Of a stretch of 33,865 bases of DNA, positions 1-10,787 are shown piece after piece. Positions within the stretch are counted from its first letter, which is position 1. Every line of letters starts with the position of its first letter. The notes below the pieces were generated by a model that saw only the letters and a list, made by a program, of their open reading frames with translations, was not told where the DNA came from and did not search any database. The position numbers and the translations under genes were made by a program. Source of the DNA: Methylomonas sp. (GTDB lineage: Bacteria; Pseudomonadota; Gammaproteobacteria; Methylococcales; Methylomonadaceae); the NCBI GenBank assembly GCA_026990815.1, contig JALXCS010000384.1, positions 1 to 33,865 on the forward strand. Reading direction: 5' to 3'.

Positions 1-2
1 AT

Positions 3-89
3 TTTCAAAGTGCTCAGAAAAAACTAAATTCAGTGGCAAAAAAAATAAGGGAAATTACCGATTTCCCGATAACAACCAATACCGTCTAA
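3..89 (+). CDS. C-terminal end of an upstream protein (partial, truncated by window start)
   Basis: Frame 3 is open from the window edge (FQSAQKKLNSVAKKIREITDFPITTNTV*) and stops at TAA 87-89, 3 bp before the hpnN ATG. Confidence 0.45.
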   Translation, partial: FQSAQKKLNSVAKKIREITDFPITTNTV

Positions 90-92
90 TCC

Positions 93-2714
93 ATGAAAAA
101 AAAACATTTATCCCTAGCCGATTCATTCTTTTGCTGGTGGGGCAACTGGACAGTTCGTTTCGCATGGCCGGTACTAATTTTTTTTATAGTCCTGTCTGGA
201 ACCAGCTTATATTACACAAGCAACCACCTTGGAATTAATACTGACACATCGGAATTACTTTCGCCTGATTTACCTTTTCAGCAGAACAGATTTAAATGGG
301 AAAAGGCTTTTCCTCAAGATGCCTCCGCCATTCTATTTCTGGTGGAATCTGAAACGCCGGAGCAAACAACGATAGCTGCAAACCAGCTTGCGAAACAATT
401 AAAATTACAAAAAAAATTATTTAACTTCGTTTATACCCCCGGGGAAAACCCTTTTTTCCGGCAACAAGGCCTACTGTATCTAGACATTGATGAACTTGAA
501 GACTTGTCCTCCCGGCTAAGTGAAGTACAACCGTTTATTGGTCATCTTGCTGAAGATTTCAGCCTGAAAGGCCTGTTTGAAATCATTGGCTACCCTCTCG
601 AAAATAAAAAAGGGGACAAACTTCCCATTGACCTTGAGCCTCTATTGACAGAAATTGACACGGCATTAATTAAAATAACTAAACACCAAAACCATTATCT
701 TTCCTGGCAAAACCTGCTTTCCATTAAAGCCCCTGGCGATCGTGATATGCGGCGCATGCTAGTTAGCGCCAAGCCAGAACTGGATTTCAGACAATTACTT
801 CCGGCGGAACTGGCTATCAATAACGCAAGAGAAATTGCTCAAAAAATTCAGGTTCAAAATCCGGGAGTAAAAATACGCCTTACTGGCGAAAAAGTACTCG
901 AACAGGAAGAAATGAAAAGTTTGACTGAAGATACAACGATTGCCGGCCTGATCTCCCTGCTGTTAGTTTGCATCACTCTTTATATCGGCTTAGGGTCAAT
1001 CAAATTAATGATTGATACTTTTATCACCTTAATTACCGGGCTGATACTAACCGCTGGTTTTGCAGCTTATACTGTGGGACATTTGAATGTTCTTTCGGTA
1101 GCTTTTGCGGTCATTTTTATTGGTCTTGCTGTTGATTTCGCAATTCATATTTGCCTTCGATACCAAGAATGCAAAAAACTCGGACATAATAATATCGATG
1201 CGATTAAATCCAGCATAAAAAGTATCGGATTTTCTCTGTTCCTTTGCGCTTTGACCACCTCAATCGGCTTTCTGGCATTCGTTCCAACTGATTACGCCGG
1301 GGTTTCTGAATTAGGATTCATTTCAGGCGGTGGAATGTTCATTGGTTTCCTGGTCTCCATCACTGTTTTACCTGCACTATTAAAAATCTGTCCCAGTAAA
1401 TTATCAAAGCCGGGAAAAAGCATGAAAGTACCTGAGTTTATCCATCTTTTTCCATTCAGACACCCTGTTAAAATACGTATCATTTCGTTCCTGCTTGCTA
1501 TTAGCGCCTGTTTTTTATTAACCAAAATACAATTCGACTCCAACCCAGTCAACCTGAGAGATCCCAACAGCGAATCAGTTTCAACTTTTAATGCCTTGCT
1601 AAAATCTAAAACAGACTCACCTTTCGCTCTAATTGCGCTCAGAAACAATCTGCAAAGCGCTGAACAACTTGCCCAACAAGTTGAAAAACTTCCGGAAGTT
1701 GATAAAACAATCTTGATAAGCAGTTTTGTAGCCAAAGACCAGGATGAAAAACTGGAAATAATTGCAGATCTTGATATGGTTTTAGGCACTCAACTCGGCC
1801 AATTTAACCACCCCATTAAACATACCCAAAACCGACAAGCGCTGGTTGATTTAAACACAAAAATCACTGCTGCATTGAATGCAGGCACTACAGTCGCATC
1901 AACTGAATTATTGCAACAACTGCAGTTAAATATTCAAGTATTTATTGAATCAGCTGACAAATTAGACAACCCGGAAGTTCTTTACCAACGATTAGGTGAA
2001 AGTATTCTGGGGCTGCTGCCTCACACCATGCAACGCCTGGATATCAGTTTGAAAGCTTACCCTTTTGGCCTGGAAGACATTCCGGATTACATAAAACGAA
2101 ACTGGGTAAGTAAATCCGGTATCTATAAAATCGTAATCGAACCTGAACTAGATTTAACCATTGCAGACAATTTAAAGGCATTTGCCAAGGCAGTACAACA
2201 AATTGATGATAGCGTCACTGGCCTTCCCATTGGCGACCTGGAATCTGGCAAGGCGGTAGTCAAAGCCTTTATTCAGGCTTTTTCCGGGGCGCTGATTGTG
2301 ATTACTTTGATTTTGCTGATCGTCATGCGCAGCTTCAAAAACACCCTGCTCGTTATTTGGCCATTATTGCTGGCTGGTTTATTGACTGCTGCTGTTAATG
2401 TACTACTCAATAACCCATTCAATTTTGCCAACATTATCGCTTTACCTTTATTAATGGGTATGGGCGTTGATAGCGGAATTCATATCATGCACCGGTTACA
2501 CACCAGCAAAAAGGACCATCATCTACTACTTCAGACCAGTACTGCAAAAGGGGTGTTTTTCAGCTCCCTGACCACACTAGTCAGCTTTACCAGTCTCGCC
2601 TTCACGACTCATAAAGGTATATCAAGCATGGGCTTGCTGTTGTCTATCGGTATAATATTTACCCTGGTTTGCACATTAATCGTTCTACCCGCATTTACTT
2701 CAAGGAGAGCCTGA
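93..2714 (+). CDS. hpnN: MMPL/RND-family hopanoid-associated transporter, HpnN-like
   Basis: 873 aa, two MMPL/RND-like halves with repeated TM blocks (AVIFIGLAVDFAIHI / LLMGMGVDSGIHIMH); immediately followed by an HpnO-like aminotransferase. Confidence 0.8.
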   Translation: MKKKHLSLADSFFCWWGNWTVRFAWPVLIFFIVLSGTSLYYTSNHLGINTDTSELLSPDLPFQQNRFKWEKAFPQDASAILFLVESETPEQTTIAANQLAKQLKLQKKLFNFVYTPGENPFFRQQGLLYLDIDELEDLSSRLSEVQPFIGHLAEDFSLKGLFEIIGYPLENKKGDKLPIDLEPLLTEIDTALIKITKHQNHYLSWQNLLSIKAPGDRDMRRMLVSAKPELDFRQLLPAELAINNAREIAQKIQVQNPGVKIRLTGEKVLEQEEMKSLTEDTTIAGLISLLLVCITLYIGLGSIKLMIDTFITLITGLILTAGFAAYTVGHLNVLSVAFAVIFIGLAVDFAIHICLRYQECKKLGHNNIDAIKSSIKSIGFSLFLCALTTSIGFLAFVPTDYAGVSELGFISGGGMFIGFLVSITVLPALLKICPSKLSKPGKSMKVPEFIHLFPFRHPVKIRIISFLLAISACFLLTKIQFDSNPVNLRDPNSESVSTFNALLKSKTDSPFALIALRNNLQSAEQLAQQVEKLPEVDKTILISSFVAKDQDEKLEIIADLDMVLGTQLGQFNHPIKHTQNRQALVDLNTKITAALNAGTTVASTELLQQLQLNIQVFIESADKLDNPEVLYQRLGESILGLLPHTMQRLDISLKAYPFGLEDIPDYIKRNWVSKSGIYKIVIEPELDLTIADNLKAFAKAVQQIDDSVTGLPIGDLESGKAVVKAFIQAFSGALIVITLILLIVMRSFKNTLLVIWPLLLAGLLTAAVNVLLNNPFNFANIIALPLLMGMGVDSGIHIMHRLHTSKKDHHLLLQTSTAKGVFFSSLTTLVSFTSLAFTTHKGISSMGLLLSIGIIFTLVCTLIVLPAFTSRRA

Positions 2715-2716
2715 AA

Positions 2717-4108
2717 ATGTCTTTCAGTATTGCTGAACTACTTGCCAATCGCAGCAACGACAAATTTGAATTGCACGAAAAATATCTCAACAACCAGATG
2801 GTCAGGGTTTTAAAAACCATTGGCTATGACCGTAATTACCAAAAAGCCAAAGGACAGTACCTATACGACCAGGAAGATAATGAATACCTGGATTTATTGA
2901 GTGGATTTGGGGTTTTTGCGATCGGTCGAAATCATCCTACGGTTGTAAATGCACTTAAGGAAACCCTAACTCTGGAACTTCCCAATTTGGTGCAAATGGA
3001 TGTCTCGTTGCTGAGCGGTTTGCTGGCCGAAAAAATCCTGCAAACCACCCCCGATAACCTGGATAAAATCTTTTTTGCAAATTCAGGTGCTGAAGCAGTT
3101 GAAGCCGCAATCAAATTTTCCCGATACACAACAAAAAGGGAAAAAATCGTTCACTGCGAACATAGTTTTCACGGCCTCACACTCGGGGCTTTGTCATTAA
3201 ACGGAGAAGAAATATTCCGCGAAGGGTTTGGACCATTATTACCCCAATGTCAGGCCATCCCGTTTAATAACCTGGATGCATTAGAAACAGCCTTATCCGC
3301 TAAAGATGTTGCTGCCTTTATTGTCGAGCCGATACAGGGCAAAGGGGTAAATCTTCCTGACGACAATTATCTGCCAGAGGTTGAACGGCTATGTAAAAAA
3401 TATGGCACATTATTCGTCGCCGATGAAATTCAAACAGGAATCGGCAGAACCGGAAAATTCTGGGCAATTGACCATTGGCAGGTTAATCCGGATATGATTT
3501 TGATGGCCAAGGCGCTTTCTGGAGGCTTTATTCCTGTCGGCGCAGTAGCCATGACCCATAAAATCATGGACACCGTTTTTAACCGTATGGATAGAGCTGT
3601 TGTCCATGGCTCGACGTTTTCAAAAAACAACATGGCAATGGCTGCCGGCCTCGCTACATTGCAGGTTATAGACGATGAACATTTGGTAGAAAATAGTGCG
3701 AATGTTGGCCATGAAATTATCGACAATTTAACCGCCATGACTGATCGCTATGAATTCCTCAAGGAAGTACGTGGCAAGGGTCTGATGATTGCCATCGAAT
3801 TCGGCTCCCCTAAAAGTTTAAAGCTCAAAGCGGCCTGGGGAATGCTGGAAGCAGCCAATAAAGGGCTGTTTTGTCAAATGGTCACTATTCCACTTTTCAA
3901 AGGACATCGTATTTTGAGTCAGGTTGCTGGTCATGGCATGAACGTCGTTAAGCTGCTGCCGCCATTAAACTTAGGTCAAAAAGACCAGGACTGGATCATT
4001 TCTGGTTTCGACAAAACCATTTCCGACTGTCACCAGGTGCCTGGTTCCATCTGGGATTTGGGGAAAAACCTGGCCAGCCATGCATTAAAAGCAAAAAAAA
4101 GTAATTGA
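2717..4108 (+). CDS. hpnO: PLP-dependent class III aminotransferase, HpnO-like (aminobacteriohopanetriol formation)
   Basis: ORF track starts at 2669, but ATG 2717 (MSFSIAELL...) lies 2 bp after the hpnN stop with AAGGAGAG upstream. Class III motifs: ADEIQTGIGRTGKFWA, MAKALSGGFIPVGAV. Confidence 0.8.
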   Translation: MSFSIAELLANRSNDKFELHEKYLNNQMVRVLKTIGYDRNYQKAKGQYLYDQEDNEYLDLLSGFGVFAIGRNHPTVVNALKETLTLELPNLVQMDVSLLSGLLAEKILQTTPDNLDKIFFANSGAEAVEAAIKFSRYTTKREKIVHCEHSFHGLTLGALSLNGEEIFREGFGPLLPQCQAIPFNNLDALETALSAKDVAAFIVEPIQGKGVNLPDDNYLPEVERLCKKYGTLFVADEIQTGIGRTGKFWAIDHWQVNPDMILMAKALSGGFIPVGAVAMTHKIMDTVFNRMDRAVVHGSTFSKNNMAMAAGLATLQVIDDEHLVENSANVGHEIIDNLTAMTDRYEFLKEVRGKGLMIAIEFGSPKSLKLKAAWGMLEAANKGLFCQMVTIPLFKGHRILSQVAGHGMNVVKLLPPLNLGQKDQDWIISGFDKTISDCHQVPGSIWDLGKNLASHALKAKKSN

Positions 4109-4121
4109 TAAGGCACTATCT

Positions 4122-4487
4122 ATGTTCAAACTAAATTTACTCTCTTTGATTATTATTTGCGTCATAACTCTGAGCCATGTTGGACAAACATTTGCTCATG
4201 CAGTGGTAACCAAACATTCACTGGAAATTGCACCAGTTCATTCAGGAAATCCAACCTCGGTTACCCTGGATTTTAACTCCAAAATTGAGGTCGGGTTATC
4301 TAAGATTTTTTTGGTCAGGGCGGGAGATGTTCACGAGACAGTCAAGTTTTCTAAAGGCAATAAACCGGGACAAGTTGTCGTTGAACTACCCGCCCTAGAA
4401 CCCGGTGAATATGCTTTGCGATTCAAAATATTTGCTGCAGATGGTCATTTAACTGAAGATATCATTCGCTTTATTGTCAAACCTTAG
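4122..4487 (+). CDS. copC: CopC-domain periplasmic copper-binding protein
   Basis: Signal peptide ending FA|HAVV (N-terminal His after predicted cleavage) and C-terminal AADGHLTEDIIRFIV (Asp-x-His), the classic CopC Cu(II) ligand pattern. Confidence 0.8.
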   Translation: MFKLNLLSLIIICVITLSHVGQTFAHAVVTKHSLEIAPVHSGNPTSVTLDFNSKIEVGLSKIFLVRAGDVHETVKFSKGNKPGQVVVELPALEPGEYALRFKIFAADGHLTEDIIRFIVKP

Positions 4488-4496
4488 GTAACACTG

Positions 4497-6131
4497 ATGG
4501 AAGGAATAGCTGATTTTCTGGATTCATTAGTCGGCGGCGTAGATTTAACATGCTACTCAATGGCAATTGGTGGCCTGTTCTGGAGCATGATTATACTGAA
4601 GCCATGGAACGCCGATAAACATCTGATTAATGAACCACTCATTCAATCAACCATTAAAATCATTTATATAGGTGGATTTGCGCTTGCTGGCATTCAATTG
4701 TTCAAAATTGTTCTGAAGGTCTGGTTGATGGCAGCCATCCTTGGCAAGTGGCCTTTTCCAGAATTTGCCGACACCAATCAGTTCATTGCAGGAATTATTC
4801 GTTCGATAATTTCGTTGTTTCTGGCACTTTATTGTTACAAACATCTGAGAAAGGCCCCCTATTCTCAATATCACTGGGAATCAGCTGTGTTCTGGGCAAT
4901 ACCTTTGGTAATTTCAAGTGCCTGGCTAGTTCATGGCGCCAGCCGTTTTGAAAATACTGCGGTATTGATGGCTTTAACAGTTTTACACCAAATTGCCGCT
5001 GCCGCCTGGATTGGCAGTGTTTTTCAATTGGTCAATTTATGGCGCCTTCGAAAACAACAAATGGTAACAGAAATTTTGTGGCCTGATTTACTCAAGCGCT
5101 TTTCTTTGCCAGGAACCTATGTTGTCGGTCTTATTATATTAACTGGAGTGATACTCGGGTTTAATTATATTGACACCTGGAATGGTTTTATCGGAACCGG
5201 ATATGGCAACCTGTTGATGGTCAAAATCATTTTACTGGCCATAGCGCTTGGTTTTGCCTGGTTAAACCGTTCTGCTACGCTGGAATATTTTCAGAACGGG
5301 GATTCATTCCGAATTAACAGCAGAGCACCCTACTATGTTGAAGCAGAAACCTTTGTTCTGATAACCCTACTTTTTACTGCAGCAAGTCTGGCATCCCAGC
5401 CTCCGGCTATTGACATACCAAATTTAACAGCCAGTTGGCAGGAAGTCTTAAATACTTTCACACCCAGAATCCCCCGAACTTCTTCTCCAACCCACGAAGC
5501 GCTTATTGCCGGAGAAGCAGGCCGAATTGCCATTGTCGGTCAAGTTCCTTCCGAAGCTGCAACTGCGTGGTCTGATTATAACCATAATATTGCCGGCATC
5601 TTTCTAACTATTATGAGTCTGTTTGCCATGTTGTCATATAGAAAAGGATTTGAATGGGCGCTTTATTGGCCGATTGGTTTTATCGGGCTGGGAATTTTCC
5701 TGTTTTTTCGTAGTGACGCCGAAACTTGGCCTCTGGGTCCAATTGGCTTCTGGGAAAGTACCTTTAGCAATGGCGAAGTCTTACAACACCGAATTGCTAC
5801 GACTTTGGTTCTGGTATTAGGCTATTATGAATTAAAAGCCAGATTAACCAAAGACCCCAACAGTAAACTGCCCTATTTTTTCCCCATTCTTGCCGCTTTT
5901 GGTGGCTTGATGTTATTGACGCATTCTCATGTCGGCTTTCAAGCTAAAACCGCTTTTTTAATTCAGGTTGGACATACCCTAATGGGTGTTTTTGCTTTAA
6001 TTTTGGCTATTGGCCGCTGGCTGGAATTAACACTTGATGGTAGAGCAAAACAAATTGCCGGTTTTATTTCTGTTTTTGCCCTTTTCCAAATAGGCTTGAT
6101 TCTATTGTTCTATCAGGAACCTCTTTATTAA
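4497..6131 (+). CDS. copD: CopD-family copper resistance membrane protein with additional C-terminal membrane domain
   Basis: 544 aa multi-TM; CopD-like [19 protein letters not shown]; starts 9 bp after copC. Confidence 0.75.
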   Translation: MEGIADFLDSLVGGVDLTCYSMAIGGLFWSMIILKPWNADKHLINEPLIQSTIKIIYIGGFALAGIQLFKIVLKVWLMAAILGKWPFPEFADTNQFIAGIIRSIISLFLALYCYKHLRKAPYSQYHWESAVFWAIPLVISSAWLVHGASRFENTAVLMALTVLHQIAAAAWIGSVFQLVNLWRLRKQQMVTEILWPDLLKRFSLPGTYVVGLIILTGVILGFNYIDTWNGFIGTGYGNLLMVKIILLAIALGFAWLNRSATLEYFQNGDSFRINSRAPYYVEAETFVLITLLFTAASLASQPPAIDIPNLTASWQEVLNTFTPRIPRTSSPTHEALIAGEAGRIAIVGQVPSEAATAWSDYNHNIAGIFLTIMSLFAMLSYRKGFEWALYWPIGFIGLGIFLFFRSDAETWPLGPIGFWESTFSNGEVLQHRIATTLVLVLGYYELKARLTKDPNSKLPYFFPILAAFGGLMLLTHSHVGFQAKTAFLIQVGHTLMGVFALILAIGRWLELTLDGRAKQIAGFISVFALFQIGLILLFYQEPLY

Positions 6132-6132
6132 T

Positions 6133-7995
6133 ATGAACATTCCACCCACCCTGACCTTGTTGAACAAAATCCACACTCCGTCGGACCTTCGTCAGCTAAA
6201 AAAAGCTCAGCTCAAACCGCTGGCACAGGAACTACGGGATTTCCTGACTCATTCTGTCAGCCAATCCGGTGGCCATTTTTCGGCCGGCTTAGGTACGGTG
6301 GAACTGACTATCGCCTTGCATTATGTCTACAACACCCCTTATGACAAACTGGTCTGGGATGTCGGACATCAGGCCTACCCGCATAAAATCCTGACTGGCC
6401 GAAAAGATCGCATGACTACCATTCGGCAAAAAGACGGGGTTTCGGCTTTTCCCACCCGCGATGAAAGTGAATATGACGCCTTTGGCGTGGGCCATTCCAG
6501 CACTTCCATCAGCGCGGCGCTAGGAATGACTCTGGCATCCCAGTTAAAAGGCGAGGATCGCCATAGCATTGCTATTATCGGTGATGGTGGTATTACCGGG
6601 GGCATGGCCTTTGAAGCCTTGAACCATGCAGGGGCCCTGGATGCTAATTTTTTGGTGATCCTCAATGATAATGATATGTCAATTTCGCCCAATGTCGGTG
6701 CTTTGAATAATTATCTGGTCAAGATTCTGTCCAGCCGGTTTTATTCTTCGATTCGCGAAGAAAGTAAAAAAGTGTTCAGCCAGATGCCCAGCGTTTGGGA
6801 GCTGGCCAAGAAAACCGAAGAGCATGTCAAAGGCATGGTGGTACCTGGCACTTTGTTTGAGGAACTGGGTTTTAATTATATCGGGCCGATTGACGGGCAT
6901 GATATTGATATGTTGACATCAACCCTGGAAAACCTGAAGCATATTTCAGGCCCACGGTTTTTGCATATCGTCACCAAAAAAGGTAAAGGCTATGCGCCGG
7001 CAGAGAAAGACCCCCTTGCCTATCACGGTGTCGGCCCTTTTGATCCGAGTAAGGATTCTTTACCGAAATCCGCACCCTCGCCGCATCCCACCTACACCCA
7101 GGTTTTTGGCCAGTGGCTCTGCGATATGGCCAAGCAGGACAGGCGGCTGACCGGAATCACTCCGGCGATGCGTGAAGGTTCCGGTCTGGTGGCCTTTTCT
7201 GAACAATTTCCGGACCGTTATTATGATGTCGCGATTGCCGAGCAACATGCCGTGACTCTGGCTGCCGGTCAAGCTTGCGAAGGTATCAAGCCGGTGGTAG
7301 CCATTTATTCAACGTTTCTGCAACGCGCTTATGACCAGTTAATTCACGATGTTGCGCTGCAGAATCTGCCGGTTCTGTTTGCCATTGACCGGGCGGGTTT
7401 GGTTGGCCCTGATGGCCCGACTCATGCCGGTGTTTTTGATTACAGTTACCTTCGCTGTGTTCCCAATATGCTGGTGATGGCGCCCGCTGATGAAAATGAA
7501 TGTCGGCAAATGCTTTATACCGGCTTTCAGCATCATGGTCCGGCTTCGGTTCGTTATCCTCGCGGCAAAGGCCCGGGCGTTCCTGTCGATGAAAACATGC
7601 AAGCCTTGCCAATTGGCAAAGCGGAAATCAAACACGAAGGCGGCCGTATTGCCATTTTGGCCTGGGGAACCATGGTGCCCCCGGCCATAGAAGCGGGGAA
7701 AGATCTGGGGGCCACGGTCGTCAACATGCGTTTTGTCAAACCCATTGATGAAGAATTAATCTTGCAACTAGCCAAAACCCATGATGTGATTGTCACTGTT
7801 GAAGAAAATGTCCTGGCCGGTGGTGCTGGGGATGCTGTCAACAGCTTTTTGCAGGCCCAGCAGATATTAATGCCAGTATTGAACCTTGGCTTGCCGAATC
7901 AGTTTATTGAGCAAGGTACAAGAGAGGAATTACTGGAATTGTGTGGGTTGGATAAAAAAGGAATGATAAAAACAATTGAGGAGTTCTGTGGATGA
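6133..7995 (+). CDS. dxs: 1-deoxy-D-xylulose-5-phosphate synthase
   Basis: 620 aa, DXS motifs: [67 protein letters not shown]. Confidence 0.98.
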   Translation: MNIPPTLTLLNKIHTPSDLRQLKKAQLKPLAQELRDFLTHSVSQSGGHFSAGLGTVELTIALHYVYNTPYDKLVWDVGHQAYPHKILTGRKDRMTTIRQKDGVSAFPTRDESEYDAFGVGHSSTSISAALGMTLASQLKGEDRHSIAIIGDGGITGGMAFEALNHAGALDANFLVILNDNDMSISPNVGALNNYLVKILSSRFYSSIREESKKVFSQMPSVWELAKKTEEHVKGMVVPGTLFEELGFNYIGPIDGHDIDMLTSTLENLKHISGPRFLHIVTKKGKGYAPAEKDPLAYHGVGPFDPSKDSLPKSAPSPHPTYTQVFGQWLCDMAKQDRRLTGITPAMREGSGLVAFSEQFPDRYYDVAIAEQHAVTLAAGQACEGIKPVVAIYSTFLQRAYDQLIHDVALQNLPVLFAIDRAGLVGPDGPTHAGVFDYSYLRCVPNMLVMAPADENECRQMLYTGFQHHGPASVRYPRGKGPGVPVDENMQALPIGKAEIKHEGGRIAILAWGTMVPPAIEAGKDLGATVVNMRFVKPIDEELILQLAKTHDVIVTVEENVLAGGAGDAVNSFLQAQQILMPVLNLGLPNQFIEQGTREELLELCGLDKKGMIKTIEEFCG

Positions 7996-8507
7996 ACCGA
8001 TTAAAAGCTAAAATTCGGGATATTCCCGACTTTCCAAAACCGGGAATTGTCTTCAAGGACATTACTCCGTTAGTCAAAGACCCCGCAACGCTGAGATTAG
8101 CAACCCATTTGCTTCTACAGCCTTTTCTTGGACGGGAAATAACTGCCGTTGCCGGTATGGAAGCCAGAGGCTTTATATTTGGATCATTGGTCGCATTGGA
8201 ACTCGGTGTTGGCTTTATTCCTTTAAGAAAACCGGGGAAACTACCTTATGATGTACAAAGCGTATCCTATGAACTGGAATATGGTTCTGCATCACTAGAA
8301 GCCCATGTTGATGCTTTCGACAAAAATGATCGGGTGCTTATTATTGATGATTTACTGGCGACAGGAGGAACCGCCAAAGCCAGTTGCGAATTGGTTGAAC
8401 AACTTGGTGCTAGTGTTGTCGCTTGTGCATTTGTTGTTGAGCTGGATTTTCTAAAAGGAAGGATTCAGCTTGAAAAATATGAGGTTCATTCACTGCTTCA
8501 ATATTGA
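7992..8507 (+). CDS. apt: adenine phosphoribosyltransferase
   Basis: 171 aa; [32 protein letters not shown] and PRPP loop [20 protein letters not shown] overlap with dxs stop. Confidence 0.97.
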   Translation: MNRLKAKIRDIPDFPKPGIVFKDITPLVKDPATLRLATHLLLQPFLGREITAVAGMEARGFIFGSLVALELGVGFIPLRKPGKLPYDVQSVSYELEYGSASLEAHVDAFDKNDRVLIIDDLLATGGTAKASCELVEQLGASVVACAFVVELDFLKGRIQLEKYEVHSLLQY

Positions 8508-8526
8508 TAAAACCAAACAAATAACG

Positions 8527-9113
8527 AAACATTAATTGATGTGTATCGGGTTGGTGTTGATTGATGGCATGTTGTAACGCTGATTTTGCCAGTTCTGCAT
8601 TGGGTTCTTCTAATAACGCCCACCCCCTAATTTCCCTCAACCCAAGTCCAGTACACAGACCAAATAGCTCCAGCCTATTTGGGTTTTAATATAGATAATG
8701 TTACCGACCCAGTGTGTATGCACAGTCCCTGGGGTAAATTGTCGATTGAGTAAATGATCAGCTTTCTTATGAACCTCTCCGTCGGGGTAGTTATGTCTTT
8801 TTTAGGCTTGATTGCAGTCACCTTGGCTTTGTTCATTAACGAGGCGGTTTGATGGATACCAATTTCAATCCCTCAATAAGCTAATTCAGCCAGGATTCTA
8901 CGCTTCCCGTAGGCATGTTTAGTTTCAATGGCTATGTTTCAATGGCTATGTTTCAATGGCTATCGATTTAATATGCTCGATTATGTTTAGTTTTTTAGTG
9001 TTCACTGGCTTATTGGTTTGGTAATAATGCATACTGGACGGTACCTTAAAAAAAGTGCAAAGTTCTTTGGCTTGATAGTCAGGGGAAGCCTTCAGAAATG
9101 GATTAAGGAACAT
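8527..9113 (-). pseudogene. degenerate IS3-family OrfB (rve integrase) transposase relic
   Basis: Conceptual minus translation across frames: MFLNPFLKASPDYQAKELCTFFKVPSSMHYYQTNKPVNTKKLNIIEHIKSIAIET* ... KHAYGKRRILAEL ... NRQFTPGTVHTHWVGN-IYIKTQIGWSYLVCVLDLG-REI-GWALLEEPNAELAKSALQHAINQHQPDTHQLMF. Multiple stops and frameshifts; homology ends abruptly at about 8527. Confidence 0.85.
8923..8963. repeat. 14-bp tandem repeat, about 3 copies (TTTCAATGGCTATG)
   Basis: tttcaatggctatg / tttcaatggctatg / tttcaatggctat read directly; lies inside the IS3 relic. Confidence 0.95.
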
Positions 9114-9147
9114 TCAAAAAAAATGACCTTATGTTATAAGATAAAGC

Positions 9148-10641
9148 ATGGCTAAAATTACAGAATCACCGAACAATAAAATCATTTTCGTTAACCCTCC
9201 TTATGAACGCATTGCTGCTGGGTATGATTTTGTCCGGCATATTACCAATAGAGCACCATCTCTAGGCTTGCTTTATCTGGCGGCATCGGTGCGGAATCAT
9301 GGCTATCAAGCAGCTATAATCGAAAGTGATATTGAAAATCTAGATACTGGCCAGGTAGCAAAACACTTGATCGACGAAAAACCGGCTTTCATTGGAATAA
9401 CATTGTTTACTGTCGGTGTATGGCAAGCAGCACAAATTGCCCGAAAGGTTAAACAATGGCTGCCGGACACCATCATTATTGTTGGCGGCCCACATATCTC
9501 GTCTATGAGTATGGAAACCATGCAGCATTTTACTGAATTTGATATTGCCGTGGTACATGAAGGTGAGCATGTTTTGCCAGAATTATTACAACACCTGCGA
9601 TCAGGGGCTCCACTAGAAACAGTCAAGGGCATTATTTACCGTCATGATAGTGATCTTGAACGAACCCCACCTGCCCCATCCATAACTGATCTAGATGCCT
9701 TACCAATGCCAGCCTGGGATTTATTGCCCAATTTTCCTGATACTTATCTTCCAGCCATTTATGATTATCCCCAAGGCCCGGTTGCCACTCTGGTTGCTTC
9801 ACGCGGCTGTCCGTTTCTATGTAAATTTTGCGACACCTCAACTTTCGGAGCAAAAGTCCGGGCTAATTCACCAGAAATAGTTTTCAAGATGATGGAATAC
9901 CTTCATATTAATCATGGGATTCGGCACGTCCAGTTTGTTGACGACCTGTTTCTGGCCAGCAAAATCAGAACTCTGGCGCTTTGTGATCTGATAATTAAAA
10001 ACAAACTGAAAATAACCTGGAGCTGTACAGCGAGGGTTGATACGGTGAAACCGGATGTCGTCAAACGCATGAAACAGGCGGGTTGCTGGGAAATTAGTTT
10101 TGGTCTTGAAACCGGATCTAACGAATTATTAAAAAAAATGGATAAAGCCGCTCGTGTTGAAATTTCTGAACAAGCAGTTAAATGGACTGCCGAAGCCGGT
10201 ATACGTTGCAAGGGTTTATTTATGCTGGGCTATCCAGGCGAAACTACTGAAACCATACAACAAACAAAATCTTTTGCCCGGCGCATTCCAATGACCACAA
10301 TGAATCTGAGTAAATTTACACCTTACCCCGGTTCGCCTGTTTATCGAGAAATATACGGTACCAATATCAGGGATGATCATTGGGAGAAAATGAACGGCAT
10401 GAACTTTCTCTGGTCACCGGAAGGCATCAGTACCCAGGAACTGGACAAGGAATATCAGGCCATCCTGAAAAGCTTTTACAAACAACATCGGGTAATGCAC
10501 AAATATGTCGTTATGAGCATCACCAACCCCACTCACCTGATTCGCTTAAGCCGGTTTATCATGGGTTTTCTGAAAGCAAAACTGCAAAGCTACTTTAATG
10601 GCCGAAAAGGAATCCTGATTGAAGAAAAAAATCATTTATGA
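9148..10641 (+). CDS. B12-binding-domain radical SAM protein (P-methylase/BchE-like class, product unknown)
   Basis: N-terminal cobalamin-binding-like region (FVNPPYERIA...SLGLLYLAASVRNHGY...IIVGGPHIS), radical SAM CxxxCxxC in VASRGCPFLCKFCDTSTFG. Confidence 0.88.
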   Translation: MAKITESPNNKIIFVNPPYERIAAGYDFVRHITNRAPSLGLLYLAASVRNHGYQAAIIESDIENLDTGQVAKHLIDEKPAFIGITLFTVGVWQAAQIARKVKQWLPDTIIIVGGPHISSMSMETMQHFTEFDIAVVHEGEHVLPELLQHLRSGAPLETVKGIIYRHDSDLERTPPAPSITDLDALPMPAWDLLPNFPDTYLPAIYDYPQGPVATLVASRGCPFLCKFCDTSTFGAKVRANSPEIVFKMMEYLHINHGIRHVQFVDDLFLASKIRTLALCDLIIKNKLKITWSCTARVDTVKPDVVKRMKQAGCWEISFGLETGSNELLKKMDKAARVEISEQAVKWTAEAGIRCKGLFMLGYPGETTETIQQTKSFARRIPMTTMNLSKFTPYPGSPVYREIYGTNIRDDHWEKMNGMNFLWSPEGISTQELDKEYQAILKSFYKQHRVMHKYVVMSITNPTHLIRLSRFIMGFLKAKLQSYFNGRKGILIEEKNHL

Positions 10642-10722
10642 ATTTAATTTCATAAAATGCTGTAGTTCTCATAAGCCTCTCACAAAATAATTATCTTTAT
10701 CTCATCTTCTACTGATTTGCCT

Positions 10723-10787
10723 CACTGCCATTAAGATAAGAAAAAGCTCTTTCTCTCTTCGGAGGGGGGCTTAACTTAATGGTAGTG
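10723..10787. repeat. imperfect inverted repeat (18-bp arms), possible MITE or IS-end relic
   Basis: cactgccattaagataag (10723-10740) versus cttaacttaatggtagtg (10770-10787), whose reverse complement is cactaccattaagttaag; 16/18 match. Confidence 0.6.

Noticed and set aside
1292-1789. 165-aa minus-strand ORF within hpnN
   Set aside because: Antisense to a clear MMPL transporter coding frame; composition looks like reverse-strand shadow coding and no recognisable motif or ribosome-binding context.
6375-7841. Several minus-strand ORFs (68-108 aa) within dxs
   Set aside because: Shadow ORFs opposite a highly conserved dxs gene in a locally GC-richer region.
8923-8963. 14-bp x3 tandem repeat considered as CRISPR or iteron array
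   Set aside because: Units are directly abutting without spacers and lie within a transposase relic; a local slippage duplication is simpler.
9306-10211. Minus-strand ORFs opposite the radical SAM gene
   Set aside because: Antisense to a strong coding frame with intact motifs; no independent support.
9148-10641. Calling the radical SAM gene hpnR or hpnP (hopanoid methylase)
   Set aside because: The N-terminus does not resemble what I recall of HpnR, and hopanoid-gene proximity is interrupted by an IS relic; without phylogeny the symbol is not supportable.
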